DNA of 64,000 nt, taken from contig NZ_QAOF01000001.1 of assembly GCF_003050745.1 (NCBI RefSeq), positions 806,001 through 870,000 of the forward strand, given 5' to 3'. Of the stretch, positions 1-7,767 are shown in pieces. The notes beneath the pieces were generated by a model. The model worked only from the letters and a program-made list of their open reading frames with translations. It did not search any database and had not been told where the DNA came from. Made by a program: the position numbers and the translations under genes. The DNA is from Sphingomonas sp. PP-CE-3G-477 (GTDB lineage Bacteria; Pseudomonadota; Alphaproteobacteria; Sphingomonadales; Sphingomonadaceae). Every line of letters starts with the position of its first letter. Position 1 is the first letter of the stretch.

Positions 1-137
1 CGGATTATCGTGGTGGCAAGGACAAGCTGTTCGGGTTCTTTGTGGGCCAGACGATGAAGGCGATGGGGGGGAAGGCTAACCCTGCCGTGGTGAACGAGGT
101 TCTGAAGGGGATGCTTGGGGAGTCGGTGGCTTCGTAG
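1..137 (+). CDS. gatB: Asp/Glu-tRNA(Asn/Gln) amidotransferase subunit B, C-terminal end (partial)
   Basis: Only the last 44 codons are present, read from base 3 to the TAG at 135-137. They contain the segment [17 protein letters not shown] followed by VVNEVL, which matches the C-terminal YqeY/tail domain of GatB. GatB transamidates misacylated Glu-tRNA(Gln) or Asp-tRNA(Asn) with GatA and GatC in the cytoplasm. The start, catalytic domain and any gatC/gatA neighbours lie outside the window. The family assignment rests on this short conserved tail. Confidence 0.82.
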   Translation, partial: DYRGGKDKLFGFFVGQTMKAMGGKANPAVVNEVLKGMLGESVAS

Positions 138-176
138 GCTGTCACTGAGCAACCTGACCGATCTCCCGCCTTGCCT

Positions 177-256
177 GTTCTCCCGCGAAGGCGGGAGTCC
201 AGGGTAACCGAATGTAGCGCTGCTGGATTTCTGGGCCCCCGCGTTCGCGAGGGAAC
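177..256. repeat. Palindromic intergenic repeat, family A
   Basis: The left arm starts GTTCTCCCGCGAAGGCGGGA and is followed by GTCCAGG; the right arm is its diverged inverse ending CGCGAGGGAAC, about 30 bp apart. The same element recurs at 7019, 9500, 11367, 19691, 45684 and other sites. It lies downstream of gatB. Confidence 0.85.
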
Positions 257-283
257 AGAAGGGGGAATCTCCCCAATCGCCAC

Positions 284-385
284 CACCCCGGCGAAGGCCG
301 GGGCCCAGTTGGGGGACGTTGCTGACTGAGGGCAGCGCTTCGTTACTGCAACCTTTGCAATTGGGCCCCGGCCTTCGCCGGGGTG
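284..385. repeat. Palindromic intergenic repeat, family B
   Basis: Arms CACCCCGGCGAAGGCCGGGG and CCCCGGCCTTCGCCGGGGTG are near-perfect inverse copies flanking about 60 bp that include TTCGTTACTGCAACC. Other copies are at 19780-19881 and 47903-48000. Confidence 0.85.
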
Positions 386-404
386 GTTGTGTACGGAGGC
401 AGCC

Positions 405-968
405 TTACCCGTCCACCTTCTGCGGATGATGCGGCACGAGGATTAGCGTGTTCTCCTCCACCCGCCACGACGCGAGGCGCGACAGGAAGTTCATCCCGAG
501 CACGTTGGTCTCGCCAAACGCCGGCGACACCACCACCTGCAAATCCCGCGCGACGATCGCCCCGAGCCGTAGCGAGGCAATCGTCCCCGTCTTCGCAGCG
601 ATAGATCCATTAGCAGTCTGCAAGACGATCGGCACCACGCCAACCCGCGCCTCAACCCCAGCTTTCTCAGCAGTCTTCTCGGAAATAGCGGTAATCGTCG
701 CGCCGCTATCGATTAGCAATCGCTGGCTCACTCCGTCGATTGTCGCCCGTGCCCAGAAGTGCCCATCCGGCGACATGCGGATGCGGACCTCGCCGCCGAC
801 CACCTGCTGGTCTTCGATTTTCAAAAACCGCGCGATCTTGCCGACATAGGGGTCGAACTGACGCCGCTGGTCGATCGCGACGAACAGCAGTCCGACAAGG
901 ACAAGCGTCATCGCCAGATTGACGAGCGTTCGGATGATCGGGATGCGCTGCGCCAGGATCAGCAGCAA
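405..968 (-). CDS. Membrane-anchored retropepsin-like aspartic protease
   Basis: The 187-residue product has a hydrophobic N-terminal segment (about residues 13-32) and a C-terminal single-lobe retropepsin-like domain with the catalytic DSG triplet at residues 87-89 (LLIDSGA) and a later GMNFLSR motif typical of clan AA proteases in alphaproteobacteria. It is probably an inner-membrane protein with a periplasmic protease domain, active as a dimer; substrates are not known. The only usable start is TTG at 968. In-frame sequence further upstream (to about 1085) also encodes a hydrophobic stretch but holds no ATG, GTG or TTG before the stop, so the N-terminus is uncertain. Confidence 0.75.
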   Translation of the reverse strand: MLLILAQRIPIIRTLVNLAMTLVLVGLLFVAIDQRRQFDPYVGKIARFLKIEDQQVVGGEVRIRMSPDGHFWARATIDGVSQRLLIDSGATITAISEKTAEKAGVEARVGVVPIVLQTANGSIAAKTGTIASLRLGAIVARDLQVVVSPAFGETNVLGMNFLSRLASWRVEENTLILVPHHPQKVDG

Positions 969-1103
969 TACGGCGAGCCCGAGCGCGATATAGAGGCTCT
1001 GGTGCTCGGCGAAGGTGGGAATCGTGGGGATTATCGGGTCCTGATTGGCGGAGGTGGTATCATGTAGATAGCCACCCCCGCCTGTATGGTTGCTGACGCG
1101 AGC

Positions 1104-1322
1104 TTACTGCGCGTCGTTGTCCTGGTTCTTCACGACACCGCCGGTGCCGCCGACGCCATCGGGCAGGCCGCTGTCGGTGAACGTCTCGGGCTCATCGCCA
1201 CCTTCGCCGCGCTTGACCGCGTCGGAGCGCGACTCAACCGCCTGTTCGATATCGCTGCGGGTGTCCTCGTCACGATCCTGGGGGAGCGTTTCGGGGTTCG
1301 TGCCGGAATGCGGATCGCTCAC
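1104..1322 (-). CDS. Small acidic hypothetical protein (72 aa)
   Basis: This 72-residue, very hydrophilic product begins MSDPHSGTNPETLPQDRDED and ends in GGTGGVVKNQDNDAQ. It has no signal peptide or membrane segment. The GTG at 1322 is preferred; a TTG at 1328 would add two residues and overlaps the stop of the upstream small gene. Three bases or fewer separate it from the 51-residue gene 1325-1480, so the two form a tiny operon. The low-complexity acidic composition suggests an intrinsically disordered protein. I do not recognise a function. Confidence 0.6.
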   Translation of the reverse strand: MSDPHSGTNPETLPQDRDEDTRSDIEQAVESRSDAVKRGEGGDEPETFTDSGLPDGVGGTGGVVKNQDNDAQ

Positions 1323-1324
1323 GC

Positions 1325-1480
1325 TCAAAACTCCGGCTGGACGGGTGCGGGATCGCTCGACGGCGTTCCAGGGGCAGGCACATCGATGTCGGGCGCGGGC
1401 GGATTGAACTCGGGCGGCGGCGCAGTCGGCTCGACGGGCGACGTCGGGGTCGGGAATTCTGCGGGGGGTTGAGTAGCCAT
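1325..1480 (-). CDS. Small proline-rich hypothetical protein (51 aa)
   Basis: ATG at 1480 is preceded by a good ribosome site (GAAGGAGAGA, spacing about 6). The 51-residue product is about one third proline and starts MATQPPAEFPTPTSPVEP. The stop TGA at 1325-1327 abuts the start region of the downstream 72-residue gene, so translation is probably coupled. The sequence is low complexity and probably disordered. No family is recognised. The clear ribosome site and coupling are the evidence that this is a real gene. Confidence 0.6.
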   Translation of the reverse strand: MATQPPAEFPTPTSPVEPTAPPPEFNPPAPDIDVPAPGTPSSDPAPVQPEF

Positions 1481-1536
1481 GATGTCTCTCCTTCTAAATG
1501 TTCAACGCCTGTAATCATCGGGAGTTGCCTATGTGC

Positions 1537-1564
1537 TTGCCCCCGCATGCATCGTTGGTATAGA
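1537..1564 (+). promoter_or_regulatory. Candidate promoter of tRNA-Leu
   Basis: TTGCCC (1537-1542), a 16-bp spacer and TATAGA (1559-1564) form a good sigma70-type promoter whose predicted start lies about 18 bp before the tRNA. Confidence 0.55.
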
Positions 1565-1589
1565 CGCGCCCGCTACGGCGATGTCCTGT

Positions 1590-1674
1590 GCGGGCGTGGC
1601 GGAACTGGTAGACGCGCTTGGTTTAGGTCCAAGTATCGCAAGATGTGGGGGTTCGAGTCCCTTCGCCCGCACCA
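1590..1674 (+). tRNA. tRNA-Leu (anticodon UAG)
   Basis: The 7-bp acceptor stem GCGGGCG/CGCCCGC, the long class II variable arm, the anticodon stem-loop CTTGG-TTTAGGT-CCAAG with TAG at the anticodon, the GTTCGAGTC T-loop and an encoded CCA end are all present. Confidence 0.95.
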
Positions 1675-1742
1675 GCCCGCCGCGCAGGCGAGGCGACCGC
1701 CCGAAGAATTATCCTGAATGCTCTTTTAGACAAAGGCCGGAC

Positions 1743-3398
1743 ATGCAGACTGTCGAGACGTTGAACGAGGGCCTCAAGCGCGCCTTTACGCTCACCATCA
1801 CCGCGAAGGATATCGATGCCAAGGTCGATGTCGAGCTGAAGCGCCTCGCGCCGCAGATGAAGATGCCGGGCTTTCGTCCGGGCAAGGTGCCGGCGAACCT
1901 CATCCGCAAGATGCACGGCCCGGCGCTGACCCAGGACGCGCTGAACGCGGCGATCCAGGAGAGTGTCCAGACGCTTGTCGCCGAGAAGCAGCTTCGCCCC
2001 GCGATGCAGCCTTCGGTCGAGCTCGAAGACGGCTATGACCTCGGCAAGGACGCCGTGGTCAAGGTCGAGATGGAGGTCCTCCCGCAGGTTCCCGCACCGG
2101 CGATCGACGGCATCAAGCTCGAGCGCCTGACCGTGCCCGTCGCCGACGACGCGGTCACCGAGCAGCTCCAGAAGTTCGCCGACCAGCAGAAGAAGTGGGA
2201 TGACGCGGCCGACGATTATGTCGCCAAGATGGGCGATCTCGTCACCGTCGATTTCGTCGGCAAGACCGCCGACGGCGTCGCGTTCGACGGCGGCACCGGC
2301 ACCGACATGGGCGTCGAGCTCGGTTCGGGTCGTCTTATCCCCGGCTTCGAGGATCAGCTCGTTGGCGTGAAGACCGGCGACGACAAGGTCCTGAACGTGA
2401 CCTTCCCCGAGGAGTATCAGGAGAAGTCGCTCGCGGGCCAGCCGGCGACGTTCGACATCACCGTCAAGTCGGTAAAGACTGCGGGCGAGAGCAAGATCGA
2501 CGAGGATCTGGCCAAGTCGCTCGGTCTCGAGAGCCTCGAGCAGCTCACGGGCTTGCTCAAGGGTCAGATCGAACAGGAGCATAACGGTCTCACGCGCACG
2601 CATATGAAGCGCAAGCTGCTCGACCAGCTTGCTGAGGGTCATGACTTCGAAGTGCCGCCGTCGATGGTCGAAGCCGAGTTCAACCAGATCTGGTCGCAGC
2701 TCCAGCACGAAGCCACGCACGAGACCGACCCCGAGGCTGCGATGGCCGAGATGGAAGGCGAGCGCGACGATTACCGCAAGATCGCCGAGCGTCGCGTGCG
2801 CCTTGGCCTGCTCCTGTCCGAGATCGGCCAGGCGAACGGCGTCGAGGTTTCGAACCAGGAAATGCAGCGTCTGCTCGCACAGGCAGCGCAGCAGTATCCC
2901 GCTGAGCAGCGTCAGCAGTTCATGCAGTACGTCCAGCAGGAGCCGATGGCGGCCGCCCAGCTGCGCGCGCCGCTATATGAGGACAAGGTCGTCGACTTCC
3001 TGTTCGAGAAGGCCGAGATCACCGACCGCGAAGCGTCGCGCGAGGAGCTCGAAGCAGCGATCGAGAGCGAGGACGGGTTCGCCAGCGGCACGCACACGCA
3101 TGATCACGACAACCACAAGCCGAAGAAGAAGGCCGCAGCCAAGAAGGCCAAGCCGGCTTCGGACGAGGCTGCTTCGGATGACGCCGTGACGGACGAGGCA
3201 CCGGCTTCGGACGCGACGGAAGAGGCCAAGCCTGCGAAGAAGGCGCCTGCCAAGAAGAAGGCGGCTCCGGTCGAAGCAGAGACGGCCGTGACGGAATCGT
3301 CGCCGGTCGCTGCCGAGAACGCAGAGGGCACCGAAGCTGCCGACGCACCGGCGAAGAAGCCGCGCGCGAAGAAGGCTCCGACCAAGACCGAGGCGTAA
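1743..3398 (+). CDS. tig: Trigger factor, ribosome-associated chaperone with a long Lys/Ala-rich tail
   Basis: This chaperone binds the ribosome exit site and shields nascent chains. The ribosome-docking signature GFRPGKVP is at residues 43-50, the FKBP-like peptidyl-prolyl isomerase domain is at about 155-245 (TVDFVGKTADGVAFDGG), and the C-terminal cradle runs to about 440. The product is 551 residues, about 120 longer than the E. coli protein. The extra tail is made of Lys-Lys-Ala and acidic patches after a small His/Asp motif (HTHDHDNH). The start MQTVETLNEG at 1743 is chosen because an upstream in-frame extension would read through the tRNA-Leu gene. It lies upstream of clpP-clpX, a common bacterial order. 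Confidence 0.95.
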   Translation: MQTVETLNEGLKRAFTLTITAKDIDAKVDVELKRLAPQMKMPGFRPGKVPANLIRKMHGPALTQDALNAAIQESVQTLVAEKQLRPAMQPSVELEDGYDLGKDAVVKVEMEVLPQVPAPAIDGIKLERLTVPVADDAVTEQLQKFADQQKKWDDAADDYVAKMGDLVTVDFVGKTADGVAFDGGTGTDMGVELGSGRLIPGFEDQLVGVKTGDDKVLNVTFPEEYQEKSLAGQPATFDITVKSVKTAGESKIDEDLAKSLGLESLEQLTGLLKGQIEQEHNGLTRTHMKRKLLDQLAEGHDFEVPPSMVEAEFNQIWSQLQHEATHETDPEAAMAEMEGERDDYRKIAERRVRLGLLLSEIGQANGVEVSNQEMQRLLAQAAQQYPAEQRQQFMQYVQQEPMAAAQLRAPLYEDKVVDFLFEKAEITDREASREELEAAIESEDGFASGTHTHDHDNHKPKKKAAAKKAKPASDEAASDDAVTDEAPASDATEEAKPAKKAPAKKKAAPVEAETAVTESSPVAAENAEGTEAADAPAKKPRAKKAPTKTEA

Positions 3399-3409
3399 GC
3401 TTCGCTTCC

Positions 3410-3506
3410 GTCATGCCGGGCTCGTTCCGGCATCCACCGTTCCGCACACTCTCATCCCGAAGAGCATGCGGAGCGGTGGACCCCGGAACAGGTCCGGGGT
3501 GACGGG
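3410..3506. repeat. Palindromic repeat with GTCATGCCGGG arm
   Basis: Starts GTCATGCCGGGCTCGTTCCGG and closes with CCCCGGAACAGGTCCGGGGT then GACGGG; the ends are inverted. It lies between tig and the glycosyltransferase gene. Confidence 0.6.
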
Positions 3507-3529
3507 TGGACGGGGATCGGTAAGAAATT

Positions 3530-3582
3530 GTTTCCCCGCGAAGGCGGGGACCCAGACTGGGCTCCCGCCTTCGCGGGAGAAC
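3530..3582. repeat. Compact family A palindromic repeat
   Basis: Two 26-bp arms, GTTTCCCCGCGAAGGCGGGG and CTCCCGCCTTCGCGGGAGAAC, are separated by almost nothing (ACCCAGACTGGG), giving a strong cruciform or hairpin that could also act as a terminator after tig. Confidence 0.8.
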
Positions 3583-3668
3583 AAGGAAGTGAAGAGGCGT
3601 CCGTGCCCGAGGTGTTCAGCCTGAAAGCGCCGTACGTCGATCGTGGCGTTTAAATGCGAGGGCAGGGC

Positions 3669-4595
3669 ATGACCGAACCGAGAATCACCGTCTTGCTCCC
3701 GTGCTACAATGAGGAAGCCGCGATCGCGCAGACGATCGCGGGCTTCCGCGACGCGCTGCCCGGCGCCACCATCTACGTCTACGACAACAACAGCGCCGAC
3801 CGCACGATCGAGGTTGCGCGCGCCGCCGGAGCCGTCGTCCGAACCGAGCGCATCCAGGGCAAGGGCGCGGTCGTCCGCCGCATGTTCGCCGACATCGACG
3901 CCGACATCTACGTCATGGCCGACGGTGACGCGACCTACGACGCCGCCTCCGCCCCGAATCTGGTCGCGCGCGTCCTCGACGAGCAGCTCGACATGGTCGT
4001 CGGTTCGCGCATCAGCCAGGTCCAGGAAAGCTATCGCCGCGGACACCGCTTCGGCAACGCGCTACTCACCGGCATGCTCGCCCGCCTGTTCGGCCGCAGC
4101 TTCACCGACATCCTCTCGGGCTACCGCGTCTTCTCGCGCCGGTTCGTGAAGAGCTTCCCGTCGCTGTCGGCCGGTTTCGAGATCGAGACCGAGATCAGCG
4201 TCCACGCACTCGAACTCAAGATGCCGATCGGCGAGGTCGAGACGCCCTATTACGCGCGCCCCGAAGGCTCCGAATCGAAACTCAGCACCTACGGCGACGG
4301 CTGGCGCATCCTCCGCACGATCATGACGCTCTACCGGATCGAGCGCCCGCTCTGGTTCTTCGGCGCGATCGGCAGCGTGTTCGGCCTGCTCGCGTTGATC
4401 CTCGGCATCCCGCTGGTGCTGACGTATCTCGAGATCCACCAGGTCCCGCGCTTCCCGACCGCGATCCTGATCACCGGCCTCGGCATCTTCGCCGCGCTCA
4501 ACGTCTTCACCGGCCTGATCCTGGACACGGTCGTCCGCGGCCGCCGAGAAGTCCGCCGCCTAGCCTACCTGGCCTACCCAGCCCCAGGCATCTGA
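3669..4595 (+). CDS. Family 2 glycosyltransferase, membrane-anchored
   Basis: The 308-residue product has an N-terminal GT-A fold domain with the donor-binding start ITVLLPCYNEE and a metal-binding region around MADGDATYD (DGD). The C-terminus has two predicted membrane helices (about 230-250 and 265-290), as in polyprenyl-phosphate glycosyltransferases of the DPM1-like type. It probably transfers a sugar from a nucleotide donor to a lipid carrier on the cytoplasmic face; sugar and acceptor cannot be told. The ATG at 3669 has the ribosome site GAGGGCAGGG just before it; an upstream in-frame ATG at 3654 is less likely. It stands alone between repeats. Confidence 0.8.
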   Translation: MTEPRITVLLPCYNEEAAIAQTIAGFRDALPGATIYVYDNNSADRTIEVARAAGAVVRTERIQGKGAVVRRMFADIDADIYVMADGDATYDAASAPNLVARVLDEQLDMVVGSRISQVQESYRRGHRFGNALLTGMLARLFGRSFTDILSGYRVFSRRFVKSFPSLSAGFEIETEISVHALELKMPIGEVETPYYARPEGSESKLSTYGDGWRILRTIMTLYRIERPLWFFGAIGSVFGLLALILGIPLVLTYLEIHQVPRFPTAILITGLGIFAALNVFTGLILDTVVRGRREVRRLAYLAYPAPGI

Positions 4596-4597
4596 CT

Positions 4598-4736
4598 CCC
4601 TCGCCCCTTCGGGTAGAGGGAAGGAGCAGCTACTTGGCCACGGGAGGGTGAGGGGCGGTTGGTGTCCGCCAACATCCCCTCACCCTCCCACCCGCAAGTG
4701 CGTGCGGGCCCCTCCCTCTCCCCGGAGGGGCGAGGG
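4598..4736. repeat. Long palindromic repeat, family D
   Basis: About 140 bp beginning CCCTCGCCCCTTCGGGTAGA and ending CCCCGGAGGGGCGAGGG, with the internal block TGAGGGGCGGTTGG and CCGCAAGTGCGTGCGGG. A second copy is at 38641-38775. Confidence 0.75.
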
Positions 4737-4767
4737 CAAGCAGTCCCCGAGGCGAGGGCAGGGAGGG

Positions 4768-4797
4768 CTTGAACTCCCCTCTCGGACCGCCGATGTT
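4768..4797 (+). promoter_or_regulatory. Candidate heat-shock (sigma32-like) promoter of clpP
   Basis: A perfect CTTGAA (4768-4773) is followed after 16 bp by CCGATGTT (4790-4797), resembling the sigma32 elements CTTGAA and CCCCATNT. The start point would fall near 4805, about 25 bp before the clpP ATG. It excludes the upstream ATG at 4769 as the start. Confidence 0.4.
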
Positions 4798-4828
4798 AGC
4801 GGTTCACTGGGGCATAAGAGAGATTTCC

Positions 4829-5518
4829 ATGCACAATCCGTTCGAGACCGGCGATTTCGCGAGCCCGTTGGCCAGCGCCGGGCTCGGCCTGCAGCAGACG
4901 CAAGCAGGCCTGGTTCCCATCGTCATCGAGCAGTCGAACCGCGGAGAGCGCTCGTTCGACATCTTCTCGCGCCTGCTCCGCGAGCGCATCATCTTCGTGA
5001 CCGGTGGCGTCGAGGACGGCATGGCCTCGCTGATCACCGCGCAGCTGCTCTTCCTCGAGTCCGAGAACCCGAAGAAGGATATCTTCATGTACATCAACTC
5101 GCCGGGCGGTGTCGTCACGGCGGGCATGGCGATCCACGACACGATGCGGTACATCCGTCCTCGCGTCGGCACGGTGTGCATCGGCCAGGCCGCGTCGATG
5201 GGCAGCTTCCTGCTCGCAAGCGGCGAGCCCGGCATGCGCGTCGCGATGACCAATGCGCGTATCATGATCCATCAGCCATCGGGTGGTGCACAGGGCATGG
5301 CCAGCGACATCGAGATCCAGGCCCGCGAGATCCTGCGCATCCGCAAGCGCATGAACGAACTGTATTCGCAGTACACCGGCCAGCCGATCGAGGAGATCGA
5401 GCGCCGGATGGACCGCGATACGTTCCTCGAAGCGAACGAAGCGAAGGATTTCGGGCTGATCGACGAGGTGTTCGACAAGCGTCCGGCGGTATCCGAGGAT
5501 GCCCCGAAGCCTGCCTGA
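4829..5518 (+). CDS. clpP: ATP-dependent Clp protease, proteolytic subunit
   Basis: ClpP is the barrel-shaped serine peptidase that degrades substrates fed by ClpX or ClpA. The 229-residue product carries the catalytic triad Ser123 (in AASMGS), His148 (MIHQPSGG) and Asp197, spaced exactly as in the E. coli enzyme, with the usual YINSPGG motif at 89-95. The start [10 protein letters not shown] at 4829 follows a purine-rich AAGAGAGA; an in-frame upstream ATG at 4769 would add a non-conserved leader and is rejected. The partner gene clpX follows 145 bp downstream. Confidence 0.96.
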   Translation: MHNPFETGDFASPLASAGLGLQQTQAGLVPIVIEQSNRGERSFDIFSRLLRERIIFVTGGVEDGMASLITAQLLFLESENPKKDIFMYINSPGGVVTAGMAIHDTMRYIRPRVGTVCIGQAASMGSFLLASGEPGMRVAMTNARIMIHQPSGGAQGMASDIEIQAREILRIRKRMNELYSQYTGQPIEEIERRMDRDTFLEANEAKDFGLIDEVFDKRPAVSEDAPKPA

Positions 5519-5663
5519 TACTCGCTTGAACCCAGATCGACTGGGGCTGGCATGGGGTGAATCGTAAACCCGGCCGGTTTATTTGATTGTAGGAACTCCG
5601 GGGTGCGTTACGGTAGCGGCCCCGGAAACGGCACGTGCACCGACATGCGCGAGAGGTGATTGA

Positions 5664-6929
5664 ATGACGAAGCTGAGCGGTGGCGACTCGAAGAGCACCC
5701 TCTATTGCTCGTTCTGCGGGAAGTCGCAGCACGAGGTCCGCAAGTTGATCGCCGGGCCGACGGTCTTCATCTGCGACGAGTGCGTCGAGCTATGCAACGA
5801 CATCATCCGTGAGGAGACGAAGTCTGCGCTGGTGTCCAAGAAGGACGGCGGCGTGCCGACTCCGCAGGAGATCTGCGACGTCCTCGACGATTACGTGATC
5901 GGCCAGAAGCGCGCCAAGCGCGTGCTGTCGGTGGCGGTGCACAATCACTACAAGCGGCTCAACCACGGCGCCAAGGGTGCCGATGTCGAGCTGTCGAAGT
6001 CGAACATCCTGCTCGTCGGGCCGACCGGTTGCGGTAAGACGCTGCTCGCGCAGACGCTCGCCCGCATCCTCGACGTGCCGTTCACGATGGCCGATGCGAC
6101 GACGCTGACCGAAGCGGGTTACGTCGGCGAGGATGTCGAGAACATCATCCTCAAGCTGCTCCAGGCGTCGGACTACAACGTCGAGCGGGCGCAGCGCGGG
6201 ATCGTCTATATCGACGAGATCGACAAGATTTCGCGCAAGGCCGAGAACCCTTCGATCACGCGCGACGTGTCTGGCGAAGGCGTGCAGCAGGCGTTGCTCA
6301 AGCTGATGGAAGGCACCACCGCGTCGGTTCCTCCGCAGGGTGGCCGGAAACATCCGCAGCAGGAATTCCTGCAGGTGGATACGACCAACATCCTGTTCAT
6401 CTGTGGCGGTGCGTTCTCGGGTCTCGAGAAGATCATCGGCGATCGTCTCCAGGGCAAGTCGATAGGTTTCGGCGCGTATGTCGCCGGGCCGGACGAGCGC
6501 AAGACGGGTGAGACGCTGAAGTCGGTCGAGCCTGAGGATCTGCTGAAGTTCGGGCTGATCCCCGAGTTCGTCGGCCGTCTGCCGGTGATCGCGACGCTCG
6601 AGGATCTCGATGTCGACGCGCTGGTGAAGATCCTGAAGGAACCGAAGAACGCGCTGGTCAAGCAGTACCAGAAGCTGTTCGAGATGGAGGACGTCGCGCT
6701 CGGCTTTACCGACGACGCGCTGGTCTCGGTCGCCAAGAAGGGCATCGAACGCAAGACCGGCGCCCGCGGGCTTCGCTCGATCCTGGAGAGCATCCTGCTC
6801 GACACGATGTTCGACCTGCCCGGCATGGACGGCGTCGACGAGGTGATGATCGACAAGGACGTGATCGAAGGCCGCAAGGAACCGATCCGCGTCTATGCGG
6901 AGAAGAAGAAGACTGGCGACGCTGCTTAA
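5664..6929 (+). CDS. clpX: Clp protease ATP-binding unfoldase subunit
   Basis: ClpX is the hexameric AAA+ unfoldase that recognises tagged proteins and threads them into ClpP. The 421-residue product has the N-terminal zinc-binding domain with Cys15, Cys18, Cys37 and Cys40, a Walker A motif GPTGCGKT near residues 117-124, Walker [10 protein letters not shown], the pore loop GYVGED and the C-terminal small domain. The ATG at 5664 is preceded by GAGAGGTGA. Length and motifs are complete. It is followed by a strong terminator. Confidence 0.97.
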   Translation: MTKLSGGDSKSTLYCSFCGKSQHEVRKLIAGPTVFICDECVELCNDIIREETKSALVSKKDGGVPTPQEICDVLDDYVIGQKRAKRVLSVAVHNHYKRLNHGAKGADVELSKSNILLVGPTGCGKTLLAQTLARILDVPFTMADATTLTEAGYVGEDVENIILKLLQASDYNVERAQRGIVYIDEIDKISRKAENPSITRDVSGEGVQQALLKLMEGTTASVPPQGGRKHPQQEFLQVDTTNILFICGGAFSGLEKIIGDRLQGKSIGFGAYVAGPDERKTGETLKSVEPEDLLKFGLIPEFVGRLPVIATLEDLDVDALVKILKEPKNALVKQYQKLFEMEDVALGFTDDALVSVAKKGIERKTGARGLRSILESILLDTMFDLPGMDGVDEVMIDKDVIEGRKEPIRVYAEKKKTGDAA

Positions 6930-6953
6930 GCGGGACTGGTTTGAGATACGGAG

Positions 6954-6986
6954 AGGGGCGTCGAGCGATCGGCGCCCCTTTTTTTG
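6954..6986 (+). terminator. Rho-independent terminator of clpX
   Basis: Stem AGGGGCG-TCGA / TCGG-CGCCCCT closed by a GNRA-like GCGA loop, about 11 bp, followed by seven T residues. Confidence 0.9.
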
Positions 6987-7018
6987 TTTGCTGAGATATT
7001 GCGGTCCACTCTTCTGTA

Positions 7019-7097
7019 GTTCCCCCGCGAAAGCGGGGGTCCAGGGTACCAAGCGGTAGCGGCCATAACTCCTGGACCCCCGCCTTCGCGGGGGAAC
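7019..7097. repeat. Palindromic repeat, family A
   Basis: Arms GTTCCCCCGCGAAAGCGGGG and CCCCCGCCTTCGCGGGGGAAC flank a 30-bp centre; the element fills most of the space between clpX and the convergent nucleotidyltransferase-like gene. Confidence 0.85.
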
Positions 7098-7208
7098 GGT
7101 GTGTGTGACCTGATCTCAACGGGCGATCGATCCGCCCGTCCTCGCTGATTTCCCCATTCTTACTTCGGAGAGGGACGAGCCCGGTTGCAACGGCACCACG
7201 GGAAGGTG

Positions 7209-7667
7209 CTAAATCTGCGCAGCCAAAAGCCGAACGCGTTCCAAGTCCTTTGGACGTCCGAACAGCCGGAGCATCTCGGCCAGTTCGGCACGGTCAGGCA
7301 CATAAACCACGCGCTCATCCACAAAAATCGGTACGCGCGTTCGCGGCAGCACCTCGGTCCAGCCCGAGCCCGTCGCAACATGAAACCCCGCCATGATCTC
7401 GACGACCAACGGCGGCGACTCCCACCGCCCGAACAGCGTCGATCGGAACAACGAACTCGCGCCATCCTCGATCGGTACGACGCCAAGGCTGTCCATCACC
7501 CGCCGAGCATCGCCTACGCTCATCAACACATCGACGTCGCCGACCTCGATCGGTGCCACCCCGTGAAGCGCCACCGCCGCGCTGGAAATGACCCACCACG
7601 GGTCTCGAGCATCCCGCATCGCGTCGGCGATCATGACGAGCGTCTGGCGAAGATCGGCGGACCGCAT
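7209..7667 (-). CDS. Putative nucleotidyltransferase-fold protein
   Basis: This 152-residue protein has a helix (DPWWVISSAAVALHG) followed by EVGDVDVLMS, the DxD signature of minimal nucleotidyltransferase folds, and later LVVEIMAG, a plausible third acidic residue. This arrangement fits DUF1814/AbiEii-like or kanamycin-nucleotidyltransferase-like proteins. The canonical GS motif before the acidic pair appears here as VGDVD, so activity is uncertain. There is no adjacent HEPN or AbiEi-like partner, so a complete toxin-antitoxin module is not evident. It is transcribed divergently from the Ca2+/H+ antiporter gene. Confidence 0.55.
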   Translation of the reverse strand: MRSADLRQTLVMIADAMRDARDPWWVISSAAVALHGVAPIEVGDVDVLMSVGDARRVMDSLGVVPIEDGASSLFRSTLFGRWESPPLVVEIMAGFHVATGSGWTEVLPRTRVPIFVDERVVYVPDRAELAEMLRLFGRPKDLERVRLLAAQI

Positions 7668-7767
7668 CGGTGCAGCCTACTCGATCCTTACCGCCCCGCA
7701 ATCGCCCCGACTCGGACCCTTATCGGCCCTCGCGCATTCGTTATCCAAGTGGAACGAGGGAGCATGC

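Noticed and set aside
177-385. Clustered palindromes as a possible CRISPR array
   Set aside because: Units are inverted repeats of different families without regular direct repeats or spacers, and no cas genes are present.
1533-1742. N-terminal extension of the trigger factor frame
   Set aside because: It would translate through the tRNA-Leu gene; the conserved protein begins at 1743.
4648-5529. 293-codon frame covering the family D repeat and clpP
   Set aside because: Out-of-frame reading of clpP; the real protein is in the frame starting at 4829.
5519-5663. Promoter for clpX (TTGATT near 5583)
   Set aside because: No acceptable -10 element at 16-18 bp; not called.
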